From NCBI RefSeq assembly GCF_009765825.1, contig NZ_LMUR01000010.1, forward strand, positions 571,783 through 635,782: a stretch of 64,000 nucleotides of DNA, read 5' to 3'. Source of the stretch: Granulicella sp. L60. GTDB taxonomy: Bacteria; Acidobacteriota; Terriglobia; Terriglobales; Acidobacteriaceae. Both the position numbers and the translations under genes were made by a program. The notes beneath the pieces are model-generated. The model made no database searches. It saw only the letters and a program-made list of their open reading frames with translations, and had not been told where the DNA came from. Shown piece by piece: positions 45,847 through 55,132 of the stretch; positions within the stretch are counted from its first letter, which is position 1; each line of letters begins with the position of its first letter.

Positions 45847-45871
45847 GCGCCGGTGGTTTGAGTACCGGCGC
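45847..45871 (-). terminator. Hairpin terminator after BON gene
   Basis: A perfect 8-bp stem (GCGCCGGT with ACCGGCGC), 9-nt loop; on the minus strand it is followed by TTTTCC, and on the plus strand by CTTGGTTTTTT. It lies 56 bases past the BON gene. Confidence 0.75.
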
Positions 45872-45927
45872 CTTGGTTTTTTACTTCTTCAATTTTTACT
45901 TCCCTGATTTGCAGCTTCCGCGTTTTA

Positions 45928-46608
45928 TTACTTCGATGCGGGCTTGGAGGAGGAGTTCTGAACGATGATGTCGTTGTCTACGCTGAAGGCTCCGGGTGCG
46001 GAGTTAGCCTGCATCCCGGCGATGGACGAGTCGCTCTGATTGAGAACGACGCCGTAGAGGATGACGTGACCGTTGTTCACGATGATGTGGATGGCGTGGT
46101 AGCCCATGGGTGGGCTGTTGGTGACGCCGCCCGCAGCCAGCGCGATGCCTGCTCCGGGTCCGATGGCGCGTCCGAGGGAGCCCTGGTTGGCGTTGTACTT
46201 GCGCAGCGAGGGCTGAGTGTAGATGCGGTTATAGACGGCAGCGCGGATGCGGTCGTCGTTAGGCGAGTAGGGCAGGACTTCGATCTGGTTGATGACGGAC
46301 TCGACGCCGGGGATTCCTTTGACGACGCGGGCTGCGTCGTCCTTAAGGACGGGGCGTGAGGCGTATCCCTTGAGCACGATGCTCTTGCCCTGAATGCCGA
46401 AGGTGATCCAGTCGAAGACGCCGTAGTTGGTAAGGCCGCCGAGTTTCTTCTGGACTTCGTTGACGATGCGGAGACCGTCCTCCTGCGACCAGGTGGGGCC
46501 GGGAGCGGTGGGGCTTGGAGCGGTGGCGTTCTGCGCAAGTATGGCAGGAGCTGAGAGAGTGAAGGCGAGGAAAGACGCGGCGAGAACTGGCAGGAAGCGG
46601 CGATTCAT
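45928..46608 (-). CDS. BON domain protein, periplasmic
   Basis: A 226-residue protein with a signal peptide (residues 1 to about 25, cleaving after LAQ). Two BON domains are visible: GVFDWITFGIQGKSIVLKGY with VVKGIPGVESVINQIEVLP, then MGYHAIHIIVNNGHVILYGV. BON domains bind phospholipid in proteins such as OsmY. A low-complexity Gly/Ala segment separates them. The start at ATG 46608 has GGAG seven bases upstream. Confidence 0.85.
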   Translation of the reverse strand: MNRRFLPVLAASFLAFTLSAPAILAQNATAPSPTAPGPTWSQEDGLRIVNEVQKKLGGLTNYGVFDWITFGIQGKSIVLKGYASRPVLKDDAARVVKGIPGVESVINQIEVLPYSPNDDRIRAAVYNRIYTQPSLRKYNANQGSLGRAIGPGAGIALAAGGVTNSPPMGYHAIHIIVNNGHVILYGVVLNQSDSSIAGMQANSAPGAFSVDNDIIVQNSSSKPASK

Positions 46609-46728
46609 GACATCACTCCATCGAGTAGGATGATCTTCGATCAAAACAATATCCTACAAAGGAGGCCGAGTCCAGAGGGCCTACCGCCCTGCCGGTTCAG
46701 AGCGAACTTTTGACCAGGCGCGGGAAGA

Positions 46729-47322
46729 TCAGTGACGATAGCCGCGCGGATTGAAGTTGAAGGTGTAGTTCAGACCAAGGGTGACGACGGTGGGGTGAAT
46801 GACACCTGAGGCCACGACGGGACTGTCCCAGTGCTGGAACTGTGCGTCACCCTTGAGGGCGAAGCCGTAGAAGAGGTCGTAGTCGACGCCTGCGCCTGGG
46901 GAGTAGACGGTGGTGTTCGAGCTGATGTACTCCACCGGGCCGACGATGAAGAGGCCTTCGTTATAGTCGATCTCGCCGCGGCCGATGAGGAAGTCTGCGT
47001 AGGGATGGATGCGGCGTCCGAGGGGGAACTCGACCTTGGGACCGGCGAGGATGTACTTCAGGGAGTCGATATGTCCGTCGTACACGGGATAGCTGCCGCG
47101 AACCTCGATGGCCGGTTTGAAGAGGCGGAAGTTGAGGTAAGCGAGATCGGCGCCCGCGGTGAAGCTAAGATTTTTGCCGCCATCCAGATCCGTTAGGACT
47201 CCGGAGCCGCCCGCAAAGACGGAGAGCTGTAGCTTCTGCGTTGCGGTGGGCATACTCTGCGCGGATGCAGAGAGCGCCGCTACGAGCAGGGTCAAGCTTA
47301 CAACGTAGTGTTTAAACTTCAT
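46729..47322 (-). CDS. Outer membrane beta-barrel protein
   Basis: A 197-residue protein with a signal peptide (cleaving after SASA) and alternating hydrophobic beta strands with tyrosine/phenylalanine ends (LSVFAGGSGVLTDL, FTAGADLAYLNFRL, IHPYADFLIGRGEI, VVTLGLNYTFNF), as in eight-stranded OmpA/OmpX-like barrels. It may be a porin-like or structural protein; no peptidoglycan-binding domain follows. GAGGGCCGA precedes ATG 47322. Confidence 0.75.
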   Translation of the reverse strand: MKFKHYVVSLTLLVAALSASAQSMPTATQKLQLSVFAGGSGVLTDLDGGKNLSFTAGADLAYLNFRLFKPAIEVRGSYPVYDGHIDSLKYILAGPKVEFPLGRRIHPYADFLIGRGEIDYNEGLFIVGPVEYISSNTTVYSPGAGVDYDLFYGFALKGDAQFQHWDSPVVASGVIHPTVVTLGLNYTFNFNPRGYRH

Positions 47323-47753
47323 TCGGCCCTCTGAATGTACTTCTTCTTCAACTTATTTTACGACCACTGCGCTTGGACACGATGTTCCTGCGTGTCGAAC
47401 GGGATCTGTTGGCTGTCCGGTGGATGGGGAGGTGCAATGAAGCGTAAAATCAATCGATTCAAGCAGAATGTTATTCCATAAGATGCCGCATGGGAATCCA
47501 TAAGATGTAGCACTCTGGAGGTATTTTCATATGAAAAAAGTTAACCGCCTATTGGCGGCTGAGGTTACTCGGTGAGTGTGAACCTCGTGTTTCGAGGCGA
47601 TGGGGGAGGGCTGCGAGGTGGCCGAGGACGAGCCTCTATTCATGATTCTGCCCCGCTTCATGCGACGATGCAAGCCTGTATACGCTGTCTTCTGGCCGTG
47701 ATGGAAAGTTATGATGGACGTCTAACGAGGTGGGTTGTGGGGTCTATCGGCTG
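47323..47753 (+). other. Gene-free region with direct repeat and mini-ORF
   Basis: Contains TCCATAAGATG at 47475-47485 and again at 47497-47507, starts 22 bp apart, and then at 47531-47575 a 14-codon ORF (MKKVNRLLAAEVTR) with GGAGG eight bases upstream. It could be a leader peptide or a chance reading; its middle can fold as CCGCC-TATT-GGCGG. Nothing else is recognised. Confidence 0.35.
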
Positions 47754-48038
47754 ATGAGTCTTTGGTTGGAACGGTTGATGAGGGTTGTGGTGGGGCTGGC
47801 AGCGTTGAGTGCGTTGATCTATCTCGGCGACTGGTTGGCGATTAAGGTACGTGTCTCGCATGGTACGGCCTACGGAAGCGTGATGGTGAATCAGTTTCTG
47901 GCGACGCCTCTGAAGGGAAACAAGGTCGAGTACGATCTGATGGGGACGGCGCAGCAGACGTGCAGCCGCTCCATCTTTCCGCAGCAGGGGTATGAGGCCT
48001 GCTGGTGGCTGGAGCGGCACAAGTCGCAGTGGGAGTAG
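47754..48038 (+). CDS. Small membrane-anchored protein
   Basis: Not recognised. A 94-residue protein with one N-terminal helix (residues about 9-29) and a periplasmic part: VRVSHGTAYGSVMVNQFLAT then YDLMGTAQQTCSRSIFPQQG and CWWLERHKSQWE. Two Cys could form a disulfide. The start at ATG 47754 is preceded by GTGGGG; the frame runs open to 47730. Convergent with the next gene, 18 bp apart. Confidence 0.6.
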   Translation: MSLWLERLMRVVVGLAALSALIYLGDWLAIKVRVSHGTAYGSVMVNQFLATPLKGNKVEYDLMGTAQQTCSRSIFPQQGYEACWWLERHKSQWE

Positions 48039-48056
48039 ACGCTTCGACCTAGACGT

Positions 48057-48548
48057 TTAGACGTGGAACAGAAGCTGGACGATGCGCCGGGAGAGGTCTT
48101 CCGGCTGGGCGAACTGGCGTGGGTTGTCTCCGAAGGACTCTTGTACGGAGAGAGTGTCGTCGTCGGCGACGTGGAAGGTGAAGAGGCAGGTCTTGCGGTC
48201 GAGTGTGGGATTACCTGCCACACCGAGCCCCTTGGCGTAGTCGAGGGTGATGGTGGCGTCGTTGTGGACGATCTGGGCGTCGAACCATGGGAAGCGGCCG
48301 CGGTAGAGCTTCACGGTAGTGGGGTTTACGTTCTGAATGGTGGTCTCGGAGGCGGTGACGTCGCCCTGAAGCTGGCGTCGAACGTCGTTGATGTCCTCCT
48401 CGAGGCAGAGCACGAAGGCGGTGAAGAAGGGTTTGCCTTGCGCGGTGACGATGCCTGATTTGTGCTGCTCTCTGCCGAAGTTTTCAGCAGCTTCGCGGTT
48501 CTTCTGCTTGATGTCCTGCGCCAGGTTCGCGATCCACTCTTTGCCCAT
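48057..48548 (-). CDS. Hypothetical cytosolic protein
   Basis: Not recognised. A 163-residue soluble protein: an N-terminal basic helix (IANLAQDIKQKNREAAENFG), then beta-rich sequence with TAFVLCLEEDINDVRRQLQG and RGRFPWFDAQIVHNDATITL. No signal peptide, no known motif. GGAG lies 11 bases before ATG 48548. It has a full coding pattern and ends in LLFHV close to the convergent small membrane gene. Confidence 0.6.
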   Translation of the reverse strand: MGKEWIANLAQDIKQKNREAAENFGREQHKSGIVTAQGKPFFTAFVLCLEEDINDVRRQLQGDVTASETTIQNVNPTTVKLYRGRFPWFDAQIVHNDATITLDYAKGLGVAGNPTLDRKTCLFTFHVADDDTLSVQESFGDNPRQFAQPEDLSRRIVQLLFHV

Positions 48549-48682
48549 GCTTGCGTAAGCTCCTGCATCCGGCCGCCGGCGAATTCTGGCGGGGCGGATG
48601 TTATTGGTTGGACGACAGATGGGCGGGAAAAGCCGCTTGTGGGATTTAGTTTTGCGTGGCGCGCTGCTTCTTTAGCTGCGAT

Positions 48683-48785
48683 TGTCCTGCCGGACGGGCC
48701 CACTGCTCGTGGGGAGATCACTTCGTGACTTCTATACCTTGTCTCGGTAGGGTGATGGGCTGGGGGCCTCCCGTTAGTCGCCGGA
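48683..48785 (+). repeat. Dispersed repeat family 2, single arm
   Basis: The first 47 bases match 42794-42840 with one difference (GGAGATCAC for GGAGGTCAC), and the tail GGGGGCCTCCCGTTAGTCG matches the end of that unit. There is no inverted partner. It fills part of the 483-bp gap 48549-49031, the rest of which holds no visible gene and the promoter of the PEP-CTERM gene. Confidence 0.85.
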
Positions 48786-49031
48786 GACGGCGGCTTGCGG
48801 CGCTATCTATAGTTGCCCCGAAGTTCCCCAAGAATTCAGGGTGAAGTGGAAAATATTTTCCCATGAGATGCTTCGATGTTGCATACGTGGCTTCTTGTAT
48901 TTCAGCGAGTTAGATCGCCGTAGTGATATGGGCATTGGATTGCAGCATTGCAAGCGAACGCCTGCTCTCAGCCTCCGGAAATCTGTCAGGACCGACTGGA
49001 TTGCAGATCTACTTATAGATAAGGATTCGTT

Positions 49032-49628
49032 ATGACTCTCTCGAAGTTTTGGTCCTTCGCCACACTCTCTGCCCTGGCTGTTATGTTGCTCGCACTGCCT
49101 TCCTCGGCGTCCGCGGATACCTACGAGATCATCAATCTGGGCAACGCGAACAGCAACAGCGTCTTCGGCATCGACGCGGCGGGGGACGTCGTGATCCGTG
49201 GCCAGACCGGGTGTGGAGGAAGCTTCGGCTCCTGCTATAAGACCTACGACGATGGCGTGCTCACCTCCGTGTCATCCAAGATGCCGACTCTGGACTTCGA
49301 TGACGGCACGCCCTGCAAGCCCACGGCCCAGGCGACGAACGGAGCATGCAACGCCGGACGTGAGGCTTTCGGAGGCGATCTGGGTTCGACCTTTGGATTG
49401 TTTACCGGTACCGATCCTCTGACGGACAATATCTTTGGCGGTTCGGTGGATTCGATCGTGCTGAACAGTAGCGGCGACATTGCGTGGACGGACGGCATGA
49501 ACGAGTGCAACTACGAGGCGATCGATCTTTCGGGCAGCCCGGTGCCGGAGCCGAATACACTGCTTCTGCTGGCGACGGGTGTGGCTGGCGCGGCGGGTAT
49601 GTTGCGTCGGCGGTTCGTGCGCGGCTAG
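49032..49628 (+). CDS. PEP-CTERM sorting domain protein
   Basis: A 198-residue exported protein: signal peptide (cleaving near ASA, residue 28), a Cys-containing central part (TGCGGSFGSCYKT, DDGTPCKPTAQATNGACNAG) and the C-terminal sorting signal PVPEPNTLLLLATGVAG followed by RRRF. The signal is cut by an exosortase and the protein goes to the cell surface, typically with exopolysaccharide. No exosortase gene is in the window. AAGGATTCGTT precedes ATG 49032. Confidence 0.9.
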   Translation: MTLSKFWSFATLSALAVMLLALPSSASADTYEIINLGNANSNSVFGIDAAGDVVIRGQTGCGGSFGSCYKTYDDGVLTSVSSKMPTLDFDDGTPCKPTAQATNGACNAGREAFGGDLGSTFGLFTGTDPLTDNIFGGSVDSIVLNSSGDIAWTDGMNECNYEAIDLSGSPVPEPNTLLLLATGVAGAAGMLRRRFVRG

Positions 49629-49715
49629 GCATATTCCAAGTCTGCTGACGAAGGCGTTCTCCGAGTTGCGGATGAGAGACACGTGATGGATGAGCAATAG
49701 AGATCAGGGCAAAAT

Positions 49716-49756
49716 AAACCGCTCTTCCACCTGAACAACGGCTGGAAGAGCGGTTT
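49716..49756. terminator. Bidirectional terminator
   Basis: A 14-bp perfect stem (AAACCGCTCTTCCA with TGGAAGAGCGGTTT) and 13-nt loop, flanked by A-rich and T-rich tracts on either side. It lies between the convergent PEP-CTERM and M28 peptidase genes. Confidence 0.9.
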
Positions 49757-49776
49757 TATTTTGTTAGAGGTATTGG

Positions 49777-51432
49777 TTAGTTTCCGGTAGACGACGCGGG
49801 TGCGGCGGTCGGCGTATCGAGGCGAGGCAGCATGGAGGGGCGGGTTGCTGCGTTGTAGACGAACCATGCCTCGATCGCGGCACCCTGCATGACGTCGCCG
49901 ACCTGAACGCGGTCGTAGAGGTCCATGTTGGAGTGGTGGGTGCGGGCTGCGTACTCGAGCGGGTCCTGCATGAAGCCGAAGCCGTCGAGACCGATCCAGG
50001 AGAAGCTGGTGGAGTCGGTGCCGCCGGGCTCGCGTGTGGGAGCGGCGGTGGCTCCAGTGACGGCTTGGAATTCCAAGTCGCGGATGGGAGCTGCCCACTG
50101 TTTGAAGATGGCGGCGATCTCGTCGTTGCCGTCGGAGGAGATGCCGCGAAAGCGTCCGCTGCCGCTGTCGTCGTTGAAGTAGGCGTCGAGCTTCGCGTAC
50201 TCGGGCGTGAGCTTCATGGTGTCGCGCGGGGCGAAGTGATGCTGGACGTAAAACTTCGATCCGAGCAGACCTTCTTCTTCGCCGCCCCAGAGAGCGATGC
50301 GGACGGTGCGGGCCATGGGGCGATGGAGCTGCGTGAGGATGCGGACGGCTTCGATGGCGACAGAGGATCCGGTGCCGTTGTCGGTGGCGCCGGTTCCGCC
50401 TTGCCAGGAGTCGAGGTGTCCGCCGAGCATGACGACCTCATCTTTTTTGGTGGTGCCGGGGATCTCGCCGACGACGTTGAATCCCATCTGATCCGTCTTG
50501 TAGGTCTCGGCCTGAATGTCGAAGGTGACCTTGGGGCTCATGTGGTGTTCGATGAGACGAGCGATGCGGTTGTAGTGTTCGGGAGTGATGGCGACCATGG
50601 GGGGCGGGACGGGATCGTTGGGATCCTGCGAGCCGCCGAAGGATGCGAAGACGGTGCCGCCGTCGCCGTTGGTGCCGTAGTTGACGGCGACGAGCACGCC
50701 CTCGTCGCTGAGGAACTTGCTGGTGTCGTTGCGCAGACGCAGGGCCGCGGTGCGATCCACGACGGGAGGTGCAGGTGCTGCTGCTGCTCCACGTCCGCGT
50801 GCTGCGCCTCCGCCGCCGGGACCGAGGCGAGAGGGATCGGAGACGATGGTACGGGCTTCGATCTCTTCATCGGTGAGGCGGTGGGCTTCGGGTTCCGTGT
50901 GCATCAGAATGACTTTGGGATCTGCGATGAGGACGATCTTGCCTTTGAGTTTGCCTCTGTACTTTTCGAAGTCAGCTTGAGTGTGGATGGGAGCGAGTAC
51001 GGCTTCGGCGGTGACGGGGCCGTCGGTACCGGGCGTCCATGCGAGCGGAAAACCGATGAGCGGTGCGTAGTTCGGTTCAACGAGTGCGCCGTAGAACTTT
51101 TTATACTGCCAGGAGTTTCCGAAGGGTCCCCAGGGTTCGAGGTGGACGTTCTGCAGACCGTATGACTGAAGGCGCTTGACGATCCACTCGGCAGCGGCGC
51201 GGTGGTTGGGTGAACTGGTGATGCGCGGGCCGTAGACCTCGGAGATGTAGAAGAGATGGTCCATGACCTGCGAGTGCTGAAAGGCCTGGGTCTTGATGTC
51301 GTGCAGGACGGTGAGGTCGATCTTCTCGGGTGCTGCCTCCTGCGCCGCGAGAGGAGACGCGGGCAGGAGGCAGGTTGTAGCGATGAGTGCTGCGGCGATA
51401 GCTTTTACAGGCCGGTATGCGATGTTGATCAT
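49777..51432 (-). CDS. M28 family metallopeptidase, exported
   Basis: A 551-residue zinc peptidase. Signal peptide (residues about 1-30, cleaving at LAA), a PA-like domain in the middle, and the M28 core with ligands in LGGHLDSW, GATDNGTGSS, GGEEEGLLGS and RTHHSNMD. A low-complexity Gly/Ala/Pro insert (GPGGGGAARGRGAAAAPAPP) interrupts the part before the core. The start at ATG 51432 lies two bases after the stop codon of the TonB receptor, so they are translationally coupled; it probably releases amino acids from peptides taken up or held by that receptor. Confidence 0.9.
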   Translation of the reverse strand: MINIAYRPVKAIAAALIATTCLLPASPLAAQEAAPEKIDLTVLHDIKTQAFQHSQVMDHLFYISEVYGPRITSSPNHRAAAEWIVKRLQSYGLQNVHLEPWGPFGNSWQYKKFYGALVEPNYAPLIGFPLAWTPGTDGPVTAEAVLAPIHTQADFEKYRGKLKGKIVLIADPKVILMHTEPEAHRLTDEEIEARTIVSDPSRLGPGGGGAARGRGAAAAPAPPVVDRTAALRLRNDTSKFLSDEGVLVAVNYGTNGDGGTVFASFGGSQDPNDPVPPPMVAITPEHYNRIARLIEHHMSPKVTFDIQAETYKTDQMGFNVVGEIPGTTKKDEVVMLGGHLDSWQGGTGATDNGTGSSVAIEAVRILTQLHRPMARTVRIALWGGEEEGLLGSKFYVQHHFAPRDTMKLTPEYAKLDAYFNDDSGSGRFRGISSDGNDEIAAIFKQWAAPIRDLEFQAVTGATAAPTREPGGTDSTSFSWIGLDGFGFMQDPLEYAARTHHSNMDLYDRVQVGDVMQGAAIEAWFVYNAATRPSMLPRLDTPTAAPASSTGN

Positions 51433-51434
51433 GC

Positions 51435-54400
51435 TTAGAAGCTCACTTTCAGTGCAAGCTGCACGTTGCGTGGTTCGCCGAATCCGAGACCGGGCGCAAG
51501 AGATCCGTTGTAGGTGTTGGTGACGAGGCCGAAGGTGCTGCTGGTGATGCTGGTCACGCTGGGGTTGGCGAGGTTGGCCTGGTTGGCGATGTTGAAGCAC
51601 TCGACGCGGAACTCGGTGTTGACCCTTTCGGTGATGGGCGTGTGCTTGAAGAGGGAGAAGTCTACGTCGCCAAGACCGGGACCGTAGTAGGCATCTCTCT
51701 GCTCGTTGCCGTAGACGCCGAAGGTGGGCGTGGTGGCGGGTGAGGCGAATGCGGCGGGGTTGAGGTACTGATATTGGCGTGCGCTCGAGACCGTCTTGAG
51801 CGTGCGCCCGGAGTATGCCTTGACGTTGGCTACAACGTTCGGACGGTCATTGTTCTGGTCGGTAAGGCTGACGTCTTTTCCAATCAGCGGGCTGAGCGGA
51901 GAGCCTCCCGTAAAGGTGTACAAGGCGTTGACCTGCCATCCTTTGGTGAGGCGCGGAGCGAAGTGTCCCAGCTGCGGAACGTCGTACGAGGCGAAGCCTG
52001 TGAGTACGTTTCGCCGATCGAAAGTGCTGGCGCCGTAGTCCTGCTTGAGGTTGTAGCTATTCATCGGGTTGACCTCCGAGGAGGCGTAGTCCATGGAGTG
52101 GCTCCACGTGTAGTTCATGGTCGCGGTGATGCCGTGCCACATGCTCTGGCGGAGCGTGACCTGCAGCGAGTTGTAGTTTGAGCTCGCGCCCGAGTTGACC
52201 TGGTTGATACCAGCCAGGGTGTTGGTGTTCGTGATGGTCTGGCCTGGATAGCTCGTCGCGGAGAAGGGACGAATGTAACTGCCATTCGCGTAGCCGATGG
52301 GTTGGTTGAGATCGTAGAGAATGGCGAGGCGGCGTCCCTGCGTCCCGACATATCCAACCGTGAAGAGTGTCGTATTCGAGAGCTGCTGTTCGATGTTCAG
52401 GCTGAAGTTCATGCTGTAAGGAATTCTGAAGTTGGGATTGACTCCCATCGCGCCAAGTTGCGGCGGCGCGGCTCCTGTGAAGGCGTTTACGTTGTAGGCG
52501 AACTGTACGTTGCTCGCAGAGTAGATCACGGCTGGGTCAGGTCCTGCGGGATTGTTCTGCGTGTACTGCGCGCCTCCGTTCTTGGTGGTTCCGCTCACCA
52601 TGTTGCTCATGGGAGGAACGTCGTAGAAGAGGCCGAAGGATCCGCGAATTGCGGTGCGGCTGTCTGCCAGCGGCGAATAGGAGAAGCCGGCGCGTGGAGC
52701 AAAGGCGGTGTAGTACTGGTTGTAAAGAGGCCTGACGAAACCTTTGCCCGGCACGAAGCTGTACAGATCGTCTTTCGCGTCGCTGACGACTCCGGGGAAG
52801 CTGTAGCGGATTCCATAGTTGACGGTGAGGTGCGGGGAGACCTGGTAGTCATCCTGCGCCCAGGCATCGGCCGTGTTGAGCAGATAGACGCGTTGTGCAT
52901 CTCCCTGAAGCAGCTTGGCGCCGGAGGCATTGCTTGGTGTTCCATTCAGGAAGTCGGCGAGAGAGAGAATGGAAGAGCTACAGGCGCCTGTGCTGGTGAC
53001 TTGACCGATCGCCAGGCAGTTTGCGTTGTCGGTTGCGGTGCCTTTATTCCATGGACCGCGCGTGCCGTCGAAGGCGAAGGTGCCGCGTGAGTTTGAGAAG
53101 TAGAGAAGGTTGATGTTGGCGTGGCGATACTCGCCGCCGAACTTGAGCGAGTGAGCCCCGATGGTCCAGTGGAGCGAGTCGGTAACGTGGCCGGTGACGT
53201 CGGTGCGGCCGGAGGGCTGCGTGGCGCCGATCTCATCGAAGCCGGTGATCGTGACGGTGGGAGATCCTGCGGCGATGATGCCGGTGAGGCCGAGGTTCAG
53301 GCCGCAGCAGGTCGCGGGATTGAAGTTCTGATCAGCATCGTTGAAGGTCTGGAGAAAGTAGTTCGTGCCCAGCGTCACCACGTTCAACAGATGGCTGGTG
53401 AAGATGGAGGTCTGCACGACGGAGAAGTTGTGAATGTGCATCGGCGCGGTCTGGAAGAACGGAGCGTAGTCGGAGTTCGTGATCGCGGTTTGTCTGCCGG
53501 TGGTGCCGAGATAGCGAATCGACAGCGTCTCCTTATCCGTAAAGCGATGGTCGAGCTTGATGACGCCGTTGTAGCTGTTGTAGTTCGAGGGCGCGTCAGC
53601 GAAGTAGTTTCCTGTAGTGGCGCCTGCGCCGTTGGCTACCGCGGGGTACACGTTCTTGTAGAGGGCCACGGTGACTGGGTTTGGCGCGAGGTTGTACTTC
53701 TGCAGGAAGGTGGTTCCTGCTGAGATCCACGCATCATTCAGCACGGTGTCGGAGATGGCGTTGTTCGCCTTCGCAAGCTGGATCTCACCGGCGAGGAAGA
53801 GGAAGGTGTGGTCTTTCCAGATGGGGCCGCCGAGGGTGAAGCCGAACTGGTTGTTGCGGATGACCGGCTTGCGGCTATCGACAGGCGCGACGGGCGAGAT
53901 GGAGGCGAAGAATTCGTTGCGGTTGAAGTAGAAGAGGTCTCCGTGAATCTGGTTGGTCCCGGACTTCAACACCATGTTCTGTGTGGCTCCTGCGTTGCGC
54001 CCCTGGTCTGCTTCGCCGGCGGCCTGCATCGAGAACTGGTCGATAGCCTCGATGGGAATCAGACCTCCGGGGATGCCTTCGATACCGCCTTGGTTGGAGG
54101 CAACGATGCCAAGATAGGCGTCCACGTTGTCGGCGCCGTCGACCTGGAAGTTGATGCTGGCCGTGCGCGAGCCGTTGACGGAGTTGTTGAGATTGACGCC
54201 GGGAGCGAACTTCACCATCTGCGTGAAGTCGCGGCCGTTCATGGGCATATCCTGCACGGACTTCGAGTCGATGACGGTAACGAGCGCGCTGGAGGTGGTG
54301 TCGGTCTGCACGCCGCTCGCGCTCACATCCACGATGGTGTTGTCCGCGCCTACGCTGAGCTCGACCTTAAGGTTCGCCACCTTGGAGACCTCGACGTGGA

Positions 54401-54683
54401 TGTCGTCGATCTTCTTGGTCTGGAAGCCGCCGAAGATGGCGGTGAGCTGATAAGTGCCAACGGGAAGCTCTGGAAAGTTGAACTCGCCGGCCTTATTCGA
54501 CTTGTCAGAGAGAACCTGTCCTGTCGCCGGATTGGTGAGTTGAAGGGCAGCGTCTGCGATGACCGCTCCCTGCGTGTCCGTCACGATGCCCGAGACTGTT
54601 CCGTGAATCGATTGGGCGAAAGAGGAGATGCCGGCGAAGAGGAAGATGACGAGAGGAAGGCACTTTTTCCAGTGGCAGGTCAT
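51435..54683 (-). CDS. Large TonB-dependent receptor, carboxypeptidase-regulatory-like type
   Basis: A 1082-residue outer-membrane protein, typical of acidobacteria. The signal peptide (about residues 1-22, cleaving after SFAQ) is followed by a regulatory-like domain (VSGIVTDTQGAVIADAALQL to about 110), a plug domain (DMPMNGRDFTQMVKFAPGVN, FQVDGADNVDAYLG) and a very large barrel ending in SF. Function: active uptake of an unknown ligand, perhaps a peptide or sugar oligomer, given the coupled M28 peptidase. ATG 54683 has AGGAG nine bases upstream. Confidence 0.93.
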   Translation of the reverse strand: MTCHWKKCLPLVIFLFAGISSFAQSIHGTVSGIVTDTQGAVIADAALQLTNPATGQVLSDKSNKAGEFNFPELPVGTYQLTAIFGGFQTKKIDDIHVEVSKVANLKVELSVGADNTIVDVSASGVQTDTTSSALVTVIDSKSVQDMPMNGRDFTQMVKFAPGVNLNNSVNGSRTASINFQVDGADNVDAYLGIVASNQGGIEGIPGGLIPIEAIDQFSMQAAGEADQGRNAGATQNMVLKSGTNQIHGDLFYFNRNEFFASISPVAPVDSRKPVIRNNQFGFTLGGPIWKDHTFLFLAGEIQLAKANNAISDTVLNDAWISAGTTFLQKYNLAPNPVTVALYKNVYPAVANGAGATTGNYFADAPSNYNSYNGVIKLDHRFTDKETLSIRYLGTTGRQTAITNSDYAPFFQTAPMHIHNFSVVQTSIFTSHLLNVVTLGTNYFLQTFNDADQNFNPATCCGLNLGLTGIIAAGSPTVTITGFDEIGATQPSGRTDVTGHVTDSLHWTIGAHSLKFGGEYRHANINLLYFSNSRGTFAFDGTRGPWNKGTATDNANCLAIGQVTSTGACSSSILSLADFLNGTPSNASGAKLLQGDAQRVYLLNTADAWAQDDYQVSPHLTVNYGIRYSFPGVVSDAKDDLYSFVPGKGFVRPLYNQYYTAFAPRAGFSYSPLADSRTAIRGSFGLFYDVPPMSNMVSGTTKNGGAQYTQNNPAGPDPAVIYSASNVQFAYNVNAFTGAAPPQLGAMGVNPNFRIPYSMNFSLNIEQQLSNTTLFTVGYVGTQGRRLAILYDLNQPIGYANGSYIRPFSATSYPGQTITNTNTLAGINQVNSGASSNYNSLQVTLRQSMWHGITATMNYTWSHSMDYASSEVNPMNSYNLKQDYGASTFDRRNVLTGFASYDVPQLGHFAPRLTKGWQVNALYTFTGGSPLSPLIGKDVSLTDQNNDRPNVVANVKAYSGRTLKTVSSARQYQYLNPAAFASPATTPTFGVYGNEQRDAYYGPGLGDVDFSLFKHTPITERVNTEFRVECFNIANQANLANPSVTSITSSTFGLVTNTYNGSLAPGLGFGEPRNVQLALKVSF

Positions 54684-55132
54684 GAACACGGACTCCTATG
54701 AGTACTGATGAAACTGTTTTCAGGACGTAGAGATCCTGGAACCCGCAGAGCGCGGATTTTTGTTGGAAGACTAGCTGGGGAGAAAGGCTAGACAGTGTTC
54801 CAAAACAGAAAATGAGTAATGATTTTTAGAAAGTACTGTGAACGCCCGGTTACGTCAACAAAAAAATATCACCCTTTAGATATCACCGGATTGCACCAAT
54901 GCATGGGAGAAATTACCGGCGAAAGTCGCGTATCGCGTATAGAAATGCTTCGAGATCGCGGTGAACGAAATGCTCTGTACGGAGGCACGCGCTTTGTTCA
55001 CTTGTGCGGAGCGATCGTGCATCGAAGCATGGATCTATGGAGACGTAATATTCTCTCGATAGGGAACACTCAACTGTCGTCATCATGGGCCAAGTAGAAC
55101 AAGGCGGATCGTCTCCGCAGATAGAGAGCAGA
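54684..55132. other. Divergent promoter region
   Basis: 449 bp between the receptor operon and the oxidoreductase gene. It holds the direct repeat ATATCACC at 54866-54873 and 54880-54887 (14 bp apart, about one and a third helical turns), a candidate regulator site. No convincing gene; the short frames have no family resemblance. Confidence 0.4.

Noticed and set aside
49933-51165. Plus-strand open frame of 410 codons
   Set aside because: Antisense to the M28 peptidase whose catalytic motifs are clear.
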